From Xenoacremonium recifei (lineage: Eukaryota > Ascomycota > Sordariomycetes > Hypocreales > Nectriaceae), in assembly GCA_012184525.1 (NCBI GenBank), contig WOFQ01000002.1:682001-746000 (forward strand): a DNA stretch of 64,000 bases, given 5' to 3'. Below, piece by piece: positions 55,159 through 64,000 of this stretch. The notes under the pieces were generated by a model that was not told the origin of the DNA, made no database searches, and was given only the letters and a program-made list of their open reading frames with translations. Within the stretch, counting starts at the first letter, position 1, and every line of letters starts with the position of its first letter. A program made the position numbers and the translations under genes.

Positions 55159-58100
55159 TTACGCATCTTCCATCTCGACGTCGTCATCAAGCAGGTCATC
55201 AACCAGCGTCTTCTTGTCTTCGGCTGGGATAACGGTTCCCTCGTCGCTCTCTTCGTCCTCTTCCTTAATCTGAGGTTCTTCGATCACGCTCTTCTCTTCC
55301 GAAGATTGGCGGTCGGGATTCACGGAGACGCTCCGGCTGGTCCTCCTTTGGCTGGGATGCTGCTCATCGAGCGTGTTGACGATCTTGCCCAGGCTGACGT
55401 GGATCTTGTAGAGGGCGTTACGGCTGGTAGCATCGTTCAGGAAGCCTTCTTCCACCGCGGCGCTGACCTCTTCATACGTCTGGCGCAACTTTTCTTCTGT
55501 TGAACCAGGCGAGACATGAAGCTTGCCGAGGAGAGTGGCGATGAGCTTCTTTTCTTCTTCTATTAAGGGGTTAGCGCGTGAACAGACTCATGCTTGTTGA
55601 GCAGGGACTTACTGGTGATATTTCCCTTGAGCTTCTCAAGGATATCTAGTGCAAAGTCAAGATGAACATCGCCATTGACGTTCTTCTTGTCTGCATCTGG
55701 ATGAATTTCAGGACTATAGCATTTCCTGGGATCTGTCCAGTCCACAAGGCAAGCTCCGATGGTGGTCATGCTGACCATATCCTCGCCCACATCGACATCG
55801 TCGTCCTCCAAGCCCTCACGAACGTTGAACAGCGCATGGATGGCATCGAGCGAGATGGAGCGCATGAGATCCTGGTTCTCAGGTCGAGAATAGCAGAAAA
55901 CCGGCAGGAAGTAGTTGAGCGCCTGTCGGACAGTCTGATTCGACGCAGAGGACGGGTCGAAATAGGCGACGACCAATGACTTGAGGAGCTCTCGGCTAGC
56001 ATCGTCTTCATTTACTATCCGGCCGAGAAGCAGCTTCGAAGCTGCAACGGTGGCCGCTGCTTGAACCTCAGGCGACTTGGCACCACTCTTGACGGCCTTG
56101 ACATAGACCTTGAGGAGTTGAGGTGTCGATGACATGAGCTGTGCGCCATGGACATTGAGGATATCCGTCAGAATATGCAGGGCCGTGATCTGTAGCGCAG
56201 TGTGGCCCTTGTTGAAGAAATGCATAAACAGGCCCAGGTTCTCTTCCGCGAGGGATCGGTCGAGGAGAGCGCAGAGACCAAGACAAAGCAATCCTCTCTC
56301 ACGGACAGGGGCTTCGTGGCTGCGAACAGCTGGCACGACCAGGTTGTTAAGCATGGAAACCAAATCTGCGTTATCCTTGAGATTTCCGGCCACGTGGGTA
56401 AGCATGCACTGAACGATATGAAGACACTTCATGTTCACGACGATCTCCCTAACCGCCTTGTCGCGAGCCTCTTCCTCGCTCAGCTCCGCACCGCCGCCGC
56501 GCTTATTGGCCTTGGTGGGAGTGCTCTCGCCGCTGACCTCGGATCTGGCAGAATGGAAGCTGTCCTCGGCATCGTCTGCCGGCGGATCATCCACAATGGT
56601 GTCGTGGACGTCGGCGACGGACTCAAGAACAATGCTGCAGAACTCGCGCTCACCGGCCGCATCAGGGGAGCAGATGCCCCGGAGAGCCTCGACAGAAAGC
56701 TTCGTCACCTCATCCGGCAGATCCGGGATGGAGAGCGATTGTCGGAGCAGGGTGAACATCTTGCGTCGGCCAACCTCATCTGAGTAGTCCAGGGTCAAGG
56801 CAATATGAAGCATTTGCTCAACGATAAATTCCTGCTCGACGGTGTCTTCCTCCTCCTCATCCTCCTCAACTTCTTGCTGAGACACCCTCTTAAGGGCCTC
56901 GATCAAGACATTGAGGTATCGTTCAAGGTAGAAAGCGAGCTTGGTGACTTCGGGGAGCTTCTCCTCAAGGAGGGCAGAGTACTTGCCGTTGCCCTCATTT
57001 CGGCAGAAGTCGTTGAAGCTTCGGGCCATAAAGACGGACTCTGCAGAGAGCGTCTCCCAGAACTGGTCGTCAAAGTTGACTGCCTCTCGGTAATCTGGGC
57101 GGCCTTCCCAGAAGCCCTTCATGGCCTCCAGAGCCACACCGTTCTCAACTCCCGAGTTCACCACATCGATTCGTTCCAGCAGTTCCTGGAGACCCTCGAA
57201 GTTGGGAGGAGACGGTTCTCCCTTGGAGCCATCCTCTGCCGGAGGTATCCCTGCGCAATCCTCAATCCAACGCTCCCGGAAGAGTCTGCCTGCAGCTTTG
57301 CGCACGTTTTCGTCTCTGTCTCTGAGCCCCCAACGGAGAAGCTTCTCGCGCATGGAGAGTGAGAGATGTCGGAAGTCACCCAAAGCTGGAAGCAACCGAG
57401 AGTAGACGGCGCGTCGAGTGGCAGGATCCTGGTCTCGGGCGCGTTCAAGTAGGAATGGCAAAGTGTTGGGCAGGATGGGAAGATTCACCAGAAGTGACCT
57501 TCGCACATCCGCAGCTGGATCGTTCTGCAACACCTCCAGCAGCTTATCCAGCAAACCAGTCGCGTCGTCTGCGTCGCTGTCATCGGAGTTCGAGTATGCC
57601 TCAGACTGATTTCCTGCAAGGCGGCCAAGACCCAGAACCGCCTGAGAGCGGACCATGGCCTCCTTGTCGCGGATTCGTTTGAGCAACCCGTGTCGTAGCT
57701 TCTGGAACAGATCATCGTCGATCGCGTCGAGAGAGTTGATGATGTGGGAGATGAGCTGAGTAGATCGATACCGCACAAATTTGTCCTTGGCTGTCATGAG
57801 TGGCAAGATGGCCTCTAATAGTTGCGCAGTGAGCCGCGTGCTGGGTGTTTCGGGCATGACGCTAGCATCCTCGTCGATATCTCCCAGCAGCTCATTGTCC
57901 TTTTCGTTGGCGTATCGCAAGAAGAGGCCAACAAATCGGATCGATTTCTCACCAACTCCTTCTGCCTTCTTCACCGGCATGATCCGGATCACACATCGCA
58001 CGAACTCATGTGTGAAGGCTTCTTCGTCGAAATCATTGGCCTGTGAGTGCTTCGCGCTGACGGGCTCGTAGCAACAAGCTTCGTGGATTTTGCGCAAGTT

Positions 58101-58292
58101 CACAACGAGTTTCCGGTGAGTCGCTGTTGAGCGCTGAGCGTCGCGGAAGATGGCGCATATCTGGGTTCGCAGGGCGGATTCGGGGGTATCAACAATATCT
58201 GGGACCGACGAGGTGCGCGATGCGACCGAACCTCGAGTCTTTTGCGATACAGCAGCCGAAGCCCGTGACGATCGAGACGTCCGGGCAGGCAT
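55159..58292 (-). CDS. YCG1: Condensin complex subunit YCG1 / CAP-G (Cnd3)
   Basis: Two minus-strand exons (58292-55613 and 55559-55159) give 1026 residues. A Ser/Arg-rich basic N-terminus is followed by HEAT-repeat arrays through most of the protein (for example VRYRSTQLISHIINSLDAID, VRSQAVLGLGRLAG, RDENVRKAAGRLFRERW), broken by acidic insertions, with the Cnd3 C-terminal domain in exon 2 and a very acidic end (DEESDEGTVIPAEDKK, DDLLDDDVEMEDA). CAP-G binds the Brn1 kleisin and clamps DNA in condensin during mitotic chromosome compaction. The intron near the C-terminus has GTAAGT...AATAG ends. It is divergent from NOP4. Confidence 0.94.
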
Positions 58293-58596
58293 TGTCGCAA
58301 GTTGATGGTGGATAGAATCAGACGAAAAGACTGTTGGGAAACTGGCTGTTTGTCATCAAGATGTTAGTTTAAGGGTCGTGATGCTATTGTTTGGAAAACG
58401 CGTCGTCGTGTTGACGCACCCTACTTTAGTAAATATTATTCCCCATAAGGAATAGCCCGAGAGGATAAGACATTTTCCCCGCAATCACGTGTGATAAGAT
58501 AAAGATTTTGGAAGCCTTATCACTACATCTTAATTTTTTTTCGCCTAGGAAAAGAGAAAGGCCCAATTCAGCACTTACGGTGTTGAACTCGACATC
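58293..58596. promoter_or_regulatory. Compact divergent promoter of YCG1 and NOP4
   Basis: About 300 bp separates the two start codons. It contains a CACGTG core in the imperfect palindrome TCACGTGTGA at 58485-58494 and an A/T-rich tract (TTAATTTTTTTTC) at about 58530. The A/T tract resembles elements near yeast ribosome-biogenesis genes, but the match is loose. Confidence 0.45.
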
Positions 58597-60801
58597 ATGG
58601 CGCCCCCAAAGAGCGATCGCAAACGCGCCCGCCCCCAATCAGACGACATCTCTCCTGACGCCATTGAGGACCGAGACAATGGCGCTGTTCAATCTTCAAA
58701 GCGAGCCAGAGTCGAGGAACGGCGATCGCTCTTCGTCCGTTCTCTTCCCCCGAGTGCGACAAGCGAGTCCTTGACCGATTTCTTTTCTCAACACTACCCT
58801 GTCAAGCATGCGACAGTAGTCGTCGACCAGAAGACTCAGGAGTCTCGAGGATTTGGTTTCGTGACGTTTGCGGACGCTGAAGATGCTCTGGAGGCAAAGA
58901 AAGCGCTGGACAATCAGCAGTGGGATGGGCGAAAAATCAGAATCGATGTCGCCGAGCCCAGAACCCGAAATGCTACCACGGGCCAAAGTGAAGCAGCGCC
59001 CAAGCACCAGCCTGAATGGCAACAACCACTCCCTAAACTCATTGTTCGAAATTTGCCATGGAGCATCAAGACTTCTGAGCAGCTATCGCAGCTTTTCAGG
59101 AGCTTTGGTTTGGTGAAATATGCCGACCTACCCCAAACGAAAGGAAAACTCAAGGGTTTCGGATTCGTGACTATTCGCGGGAGGAAGAACGCTGAGCGCG
59201 CCTTGGAAGCTATCAACGGCAAGGAGATTGACGGCCGAACTCTAGCCGTGGATTGGGCTGTTGACAAGACAACCTGGACCAAACAGCAGCCTCAACAAGA
59301 AGACACTGCGCCTGCCGAAAATGAGGAGGAGGAGGAAGAAGCCGAGTCAGTTGATCAAGATGACGACGATGATGCTACTTCGAGCGAAGATGAATCAGAT
59401 GAGGAGGGTGTGAAGGTTACTCGAGACGACGATTTGGAGGCCGATCTGGAGAATTTTTTGAAGAACCACATGCAAAATATGGAGGACGAAGACGAGGATG
59501 AGGACAAGGATTCCAGCGAAAATGAGAAACACGAGCAAACCAAAGCACCAAAGAAGCTGATGACAGACAACTCCGCGACTGTCTTCATTCGCAATCTCCC
59601 TTTCACAACAACAGACGAGCAGCTCAAAGGCTTTTTTTCACACTTTGGAAAGGTCCGATATGCTCGTGTGGTAGTGGACAAGGTGACAGAGAAGCCGGCC
59701 GGAACTGGGTTTGTGTGCTTCGTCAACGTCGACGATGCTAAATCCTGTATCAAGGACGCACCTCGCACAAATCAGCCCGCATTGGCGAACAAGAGCTCAA
59801 TTCTTCAGGATGAGAGCGCCGATCCAGACGGAAAGTACACTCTCGACGGCCGACTTCTTCAAGTCGCTCAGGCAGTCAACAAAGCAGAGGCGACCAATCT
59901 GGCCGACAACTCCTTGGCCAAGAGACGAGAGAAGGACAAGCGCAGACTCTTCCTCCTGAACGAAGGGTATATTGATCGCAACTCGCCTCTATATGCACTC
60001 TTGACGCCCGCGGAAATTCAGATGAGGCAGACCAGTGCCGCCCAGCGAAGAAAGCTTGTGCAGGGCAACCCCAGTTTGCACTTGAGTCTTACCCGATTGG
60101 CTCTCAGAAACATCCCTCGCAACATTGGGTCGAGGGAGTTGAAGGAGCTTGCCCGGAAAGCTATCGTCGGATTCGCCAAAGATGCCAAGGAGGGTCGACG
60201 CCAGCCATTGTCGAAGGAGGAGAACGCCCGAGACGGAAAAGACGCCAAGGAAAAGGAACACGAGCGAAAACTTAAGGGCAAGGGTATTGTGCGACAAGCC
60301 AAGGTTGTATTCGAAAGCGGCCAAGGTACAAAGGTTACGGAGAAGAGCGGCGGTGGCCGAAGCCGAGGATACGGATTCATCGAGTATACGTCTCACCACT
60401 GGGCGCTCATGGGATTGCGTTACCTGAACGGTCTTCAGCTAGAGAACGATGCCGGCAAGAAGCAAAGGATTGTGGTTGAGTTCGCCATCGAGAATGCCCA
60501 AGTCGTCCGAAGACGGCAGGCTGCGGAAAGCAAGAGCCGGGAACAAGAGCCGCAGACCAAGGCGAAACCGTCTGAGGTTCATGACACCAAGGCTAAGCCG
60601 AACCGCCGCGATAAGAGGGAGAAGACTGATATGAAAGATCTGAAGACAAAATCAAGGGGCAAGAAGGGTCCAAAGCTCGCCGAGAAGGTGGCAGCTCAAG
60701 AGGACAAGGCGGAGGAGGCCAAGGATGATATGAAGCAGAAGCTGATTGCGAGGAAGAGGTTGATGCGGAAAAAGAAGACACAGGCGCGCGGTAAGAATTA
60801 G
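58597..60801 (+). CDS. NOP4: Nucleolar RNA-binding protein NOP4 (RBM28 family)
   Basis: This intronless gene encodes 734 residues. It has four RRMs: RRM1 at about 44-120 (SLFVRSLPPSATSESLTDFF, GFGFVTFAD), RRM2 at about 146-225 (LIVRNLPWSIKTSEQLSQLF, GFGFVTIRG), RRM3 at about 328-420 (TVFIRNLPFTTTDEQLKGFF, GTGFVCFVN) and a divergent RRM4 at about 505-620 (LALRNIPRNIGSRELKELA, RGYGFIEYTSHHWALMGL). A long acidic region of about 80 residues separates RRM2 from RRM3, and the C-terminus is Lys/Arg-rich. In yeast Nop4 is essential for 27S pre-rRNA processing and 60S assembly. Confidence 0.94.
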   Translation: MAPPKSDRKRARPQSDDISPDAIEDRDNGAVQSSKRARVEERRSLFVRSLPPSATSESLTDFFSQHYPVKHATVVVDQKTQESRGFGFVTFADAEDALEAKKALDNQQWDGRKIRIDVAEPRTRNATTGQSEAAPKHQPEWQQPLPKLIVRNLPWSIKTSEQLSQLFRSFGLVKYADLPQTKGKLKGFGFVTIRGRKNAERALEAINGKEIDGRTLAVDWAVDKTTWTKQQPQQEDTAPAENEEEEEEAESVDQDDDDDATSSEDESDEEGVKVTRDDDLEADLENFLKNHMQNMEDEDEDEDKDSSENEKHEQTKAPKKLMTDNSATVFIRNLPFTTTDEQLKGFFSHFGKVRYARVVVDKVTEKPAGTGFVCFVNVDDAKSCIKDAPRTNQPALANKSSILQDESADPDGKYTLDGRLLQVAQAVNKAEATNLADNSLAKRREKDKRRLFLLNEGYIDRNSPLYALLTPAEIQMRQTSAAQRRKLVQGNPSLHLSLTRLALRNIPRNIGSRELKELARKAIVGFAKDAKEGRRQPLSKEENARDGKDAKEKEHERKLKGKGIVRQAKVVFESGQGTKVTEKSGGGRSRGYGFIEYTSHHWALMGLRYLNGLQLENDAGKKQRIVVEFAIENAQVVRRRQAAESKSREQEPQTKAKPSEVHDTKAKPNRRDKREKTDMKDLKTKSRGKKGPKLAEKVAAQEDKAEEAKDDMKQKLIARKRLMRKKKTQARGKN

Positions 60802-61181
60802 TTCAGTCAGATACCTGCATTATTCGGCGTTCTCGGTTCGTCATCATAAAAGCTTTCTGTTCATTGCAATACCTGGGCCTTGACAACGCGCACCCTCTCA
60901 GCATGTGACTTACAAACGCGTTACCTTGATTTGGGACCCGACCCAGATTCTAGAAGATGAGGGATTCAGTTTAGGGGCTTAATTTATTTATCAAAATCCA
61001 TGAAATGGTCTTCAAGAGTGCAGCTTGTCTTTACTCTAGTTTGAAGACAAATCATTTTGACCAGTATCAATGACTATTATTTATATGGAATATTATAATT
61101 GAGTCGAGATTTAACGTACATAGAGAAGTAACATAGACGAGTCGCTGCTACAAGAGGAAAAAAACATCACATAGCCATCTC
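60802..61181. other. Convergent 3' flanks of NOP4 and the unknown protein
   Basis: About 380 bp, A/T-rich around 60970-61140, with no gene. Confidence 0.5.
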
Positions 61182-62345
61182 TCACCTCCAGAACCAGCCC
61201 ACCTTGTTCGGTCGCTGGGTCGTCTCTTGGCCTTCTTCCCCTGCTTTTTGAGGGTTTTGGAGCTTCTCTGACTCGTCGGCGGGGCGCATAGAATAATGCG
61301 TTGACGTCCCAATCTGGTTGCCGTCCTTGTCGAGTGTCTTGACGGTGACTGTGCTGTGCAAATACCCAAATCTGTCGACATACTTCTCTTCGTTCCGAAC
61401 CTCCCTTTGTTCTTGATTGTGGGTTTGTGGTTCAGTCTTCTGAATCGCAGTGGATGGCCCGTCGTTGATGGTCTTGACGAGCGTGTCCCATGAGCGGTTG
61501 CTGTCATCGGCCCATTTTGATCGAACGTTGTCGAAAAGATCGTCGTAGTGATCAGGCTCTGGCAGCTTCTTCTGAGATCCAGGTTCTGGTGCTTGGTCCT
61601 CTGGGGGTGTGGGAGGCGAGAAGGCTCTTTCGACAGCCTTGAAGGTGGAAGCTAGATTTCGAAACATAGCAGAAAACTCATCCTCGTCCTCCTCCTCGGC
61701 CAAGTCGTGGCCCCAAGCACGATTGGCCCTTCTCTCGAGCTCCTGATGGAGAGAACCCGGATTAAAACCAGTACTAAAGTCGAAGAACGGGCTGAAGCGT
61801 GGCATCCGGATAAGTCCCTGAGCCTTAAGTCGGTCAATCCAGAAATGCGGTGGTTCGCCATTCGGGTACATGAGGCGAAGCAGCTTGTTCTGTTGGTATC
61901 GGGTAGTGATGGAGGGGAGCTCCTGACCCTGTGAAACGGCGAGAAGGTCCTCAAAGGCGTCTTCAAAGCCAAATAGTGATCGATCCATGTTGGGTTCGAT
62001 ATCATTGGGATAGGGCTGGGGAAGATGGCGCAGAGCTATCGGAGAGTACTGATAGTCGGCCATGGCGAGGAGGCTCATGTTGAGATCAGCTTTGGCAAGA
62101 GCCCGCTCTTTGTCACTGAATTCATCCATGGTGTTGGCCTGTGCCTCTGATCTGATTGGAGGCCGAGAAAAAATCGGTTCAGAATCTGGTGAGGGCTCGG
62201 ATGGGGTGCTGGATTGATGGCGGGATGGTGGCGAGCCGAGAATGGTCTTGAAGCCGGAGGAGACGTTGGCGTCGACGTGATGCTTGAAGCGGACGAAGAC
62301 GTTGTTGTTGCCGCTGCTGGTATCGTCGTTGTCGTCGCGGCCCAT
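61182..62345 (-). CDS. Conserved-looking fungal protein of unknown function
   Basis: A single exon encodes 387 residues with an ATG at 62345. I do not recognise a named family. The N-terminus (VFVRFKHHVDANVSSGFKTI) looks amphipathic. The middle has ordered-looking, aromatic-rich segments (YQYSPIALRHLPQPYPNDI, PHFWIDRLKAQGLIRMPRF, FFDFSTGFNPGSLHQELE). An acidic stretch (EEEDEDEFSAMF) and a charged linker follow. Near the end is VDRFGYLHSTVTVKTLDKDG, then GTSTHYSMRPA, and the last residues are VGWFWR. The strand-turn-strand ending recalls HAX1-like or membrane-associated adaptor tails, but that is a loose impression. No signal peptide or transmembrane helix is visible. Confidence 0.75.
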   Translation of the reverse strand: MGRDDNDDTSSGNNNVFVRFKHHVDANVSSGFKTILGSPPSRHQSSTPSEPSPDSEPIFSRPPIRSEAQANTMDEFSDKERALAKADLNMSLLAMADYQYSPIALRHLPQPYPNDIEPNMDRSLFGFEDAFEDLLAVSQGQELPSITTRYQQNKLLRLMYPNGEPPHFWIDRLKAQGLIRMPRFSPFFDFSTGFNPGSLHQELERRANRAWGHDLAEEEDEDEFSAMFRNLASTFKAVERAFSPPTPPEDQAPEPGSQKKLPEPDHYDDLFDNVRSKWADDSNRSWDTLVKTINDGPSTAIQKTEPQTHNQEQREVRNEEKYVDRFGYLHSTVTVKTLDKDGNQIGTSTHYSMRPADESEKLQNPQKAGEEGQETTQRPNKVGWFWR

Positions 62346-63071
62346 GACGGAACCGGTATGAGGACCTAAGAATTACAGCGAGTCGATAATGACAAAGTCG
62401 CGATGTTGGAGTCGAATCGAGTCGAGTTGTCCGTTGCTTCGAGAACTTACCTTACTTACAGGGACCCTCAAGAGCGCTTAAGTGGAGAGACATGGGTGGA
62501 TCCGCGCCCGAGCTGCGGCCGCCCAATCACGAGCTGCGACTCGACTCCGTTCTGCACGGGCAAATGCGAAATGACAGCATGCTGGAGCTTTCCCACTTTC
62601 CCTCTCGCGGGGAGGAGCCCGGGCTCCGTCATTGCCTGCCTGAGGTCCTAAGGCTCGGTACCGTAATAGTACTTTCTTGTCGAACAATTTGTCGTCGACT
62701 CGTCGAGGCTGCGCGGCTGGCTGGACGTGCGAGACAAGACATCCATCCCCAATCATTACAACGTCAAGCATTCCGAGACAGTAGCAACGGCAACCGCGCT
62801 GTTCGCTGCGTCTATCTGTCTGTGTTTCGTCCTCCCTGCCGCATTGCATTGCGACTGTCTGCTGCCACCCTGCCATGTTGTGCATGCTCGACTGCCCCCG
62901 AGGTCATTCGTCTCCCCCATGATATGATAGCGCACGTTGTCACTGCAGCTGCTGTCCTGCTCGATTCTACACACGCCGGAGAAACGACGCCGACTCCCAT
63001 CTCCGACTTAGATCGCGAACCCGATTGCTCCCCGTCTATTGGCCGCGGGCCTCCGTCCGGTCTCTCCGACG
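62346..63071. other. Divergent promoter of the unknown protein and NIPA genes
   Basis: About 725 bp. A plus-strand ORF at 62492-63178 overlaps the NIPA start in another frame and is rejected. The last 300 bp before 63072 are pyrimidine-rich, fitting a leader. Confidence 0.45.
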
Positions 63072-64000
63072 ATGATGCGGGCAGCACCCGATGTGCGATG
63101 GCCGTCCTTCACCACCGCCGACGTCCGCTGGGCTGCCATCGCCAGCAGCAGGAGCCCGTTCGACGACGGCGACGGTGATAAGGGCGGCGGCGGTGGAGAG
63201 CCCGGCGAGTCGCTACAAGAATGGTCGTCCTTGATCGGCATCGTCACAGCCATCGTGGGCAACGTCCTCATTGCGCTGGCCCTCAACGTCCAGCGATACG
63301 CTCACATACGGCTGCACAAGCAGCGCCATCGGAACCGGAGGAGAGCGAGAGAAGCTCTGAAGCGGGCGCAAGGCGGCGACCAGGCTGCGAGCTACGGAAC
63401 CATCACCAATACTGGCGGCGGCAATGGGTACAGCAACGGTCACGGCGCCTCTGCAGCGCCAGCCGATGACGACGACGACGGCACCGATGCCCGCGAGTCC
63501 GATCCTTTGACCAACTCGTTCCACTCCAGCGCCTCCAACGACTACGAAGATTCTGAGGATGAAGATGGGAAGGCTGCCTCGACATATCTCAAGTCTCCCT
63601 ACTGGTGGCTGGGCCAGGTCCTCATCACTCTCGGCGAGATGGGCAATTTCCTCGCATACGGCTTTGCGCCGGCCTCCATCGTCTCGCCTCTGGGTGTTGT
63701 GGCCTTGATATCCAACTGCATTATTGCCCCTGCCATGTTCCATGAGCGGTTCCGGGTACGCGATTTCTGGGGCGTCGTCATCGCAGTGGGCGGTGTCGTC
63801 ACTGTCGTTTTGAGTGCCCGGCAAGAGGAGACCAAGCTGAACCCTCATGATGTTTGGGATGCCATCACCACGCTGGCGTTCGAAATCTACTTGGCTGTCA
63901 CCATATTCCTCATTATAGTCCTCATGTGGGCGAGTGCAAAGTATGGGCGACAGACGATTCTCATCGACCTTGGACTTGTTGGGCTCTTTGGTATGTTGCA
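63072..64000 (+). CDS. NIPA-family Mg2+ transporter, cut by window edge
   Basis: The frame opens at an ATG-ATG pair (63072 or 63075) and the first exon probably ends at 63990, where GTATGT begins an intron after codons for GLVGLFG. About 306 residues are visible. TM1 is SLIGIVTAIVGNVLIALALNVQ. A hydrophilic loop of about 90 residues, rich in Arg then Asp, Ser and Glu, follows before TM2 (WLGQVLITLGEMGNFLAYGFAP). Next comes SIVSPLGVVALISNCIIAPAMFHERFRVRDFWGVVIAVGGVVTVVL, the DMT-superfamily core of NIPA proteins, and a further helix. NIPA proteins carry Mg2+ in animals; the fungal long first loop is usual. The remaining helices lie outside the window. Confidence 0.9.
   Translation, partial: MMRAAPDVRWPSFTTADVRWAAIASSRSPFDDGDGDKGGGGGEPGESLQEWSSLIGIVTAIVGNVLIALALNVQRYAHIRLHKQRHRNRRRAREALKRAQGGDQAASYGTITNTGGGNGYSNGHGASAAPADDDDDGTDARESDPLTNSFHSSASNDYEDSEDEDGKAASTYLKSPYWWLGQVLITLGEMGNFLAYGFAPASIVSPLGVVALISNCIIAPAMFHERFRVRDFWGVVIAVGGVVTVVLSARQEETKLNPHDVWDAITTLAFEIYLAVTIFLIIVLMWASAKYGRQTILIDLGLVGLFGML

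Overview
The window reads as nuclear DNA of a filamentous ascomycete, most likely a Sordariomycete close to the Hypocreales. This is inferred from short spliceosomal introns (about 50-150 nt, GTRNGT...YAG), gene spacing, a HET-domain protein, and the domain build of the proteins. I cannot name the genus. I support 31 protein genes, 29 complete, with one cut by each window edge. Exon joins were worked out by hand from splice motifs and reading-frame closure; all coordinates are predictions without transcript support. I found no tRNA, rRNA, CRISPR array or transposon.

Layout, left to right. 1-6.2 kb: a truncated UIM protein (-), an FAD-dependent amine-oxidase-like protein (+), an Edc1/PNRC-type decapping activator (-), the cullin-RING subunit RBX1 (+) and signal-peptidase subunit SPC1 (-). 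8-17.4 kb: a CorA/MNR2-type Mg2+ transporter (+), a HET-domain protein (+), TIM8 (+), ribosomal protein uL23 (-) divergent from the 25S rRNA methyltransferase BMT2 (+), and enolase-phosphatase UTR4 (-). 17.4-22.2 kb is a long gap that ends in a pyrimidine-rich leader for a Ran1/KSP1-like kinase (+). 25.4-32.4 kb: AVT1-type vacuolar amino acid transporter (-), RNase MRP subunit RMP1 (+) and the TUP1/RCO-1 corepressor (-). After a 3 kb gap come ADE5,7 (+), ERG3 (+), a DUF2015-like small membrane protein (-) and ribosomal protein eL28 (+). 44.9-55 kb: NAD malate dehydrogenase (+), TRAPP subunit TRS33 (-), a SIZ/PIAS SUMO ligase (-), an LLPH/YBL028C-like nucleolar protein (+) and the GPI ethanolamine-phosphate transferase GPI7 (+). 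55-64 kb: condensin subunit YCG1 (-) divergent from NOP4/RBM28 (+), a conserved unknown fungal protein (-), and a NIPA-type Mg2+ transporter (+) cut by the right edge.

The content is mainly housekeeping. Ribosome and rRNA maturation recurs (uL23, eL28, BMT2, RMP1, NOP4, LLPH), but these genes are scattered and do not form one locus. Post-translational and transcriptional regulators (RBX1, SIZ, TUP1, KSP1-like kinase) are interspersed, and two of them sit behind very long upstream regions. The one clearly accessory gene is the HET-domain gene. I did not find a gene cluster or defence island that I could honestly call an undescribed system. The best leads are the shared uL23/BMT2 promoter, the kinase leader, two conserved unknown proteins, and the FAD enzyme.
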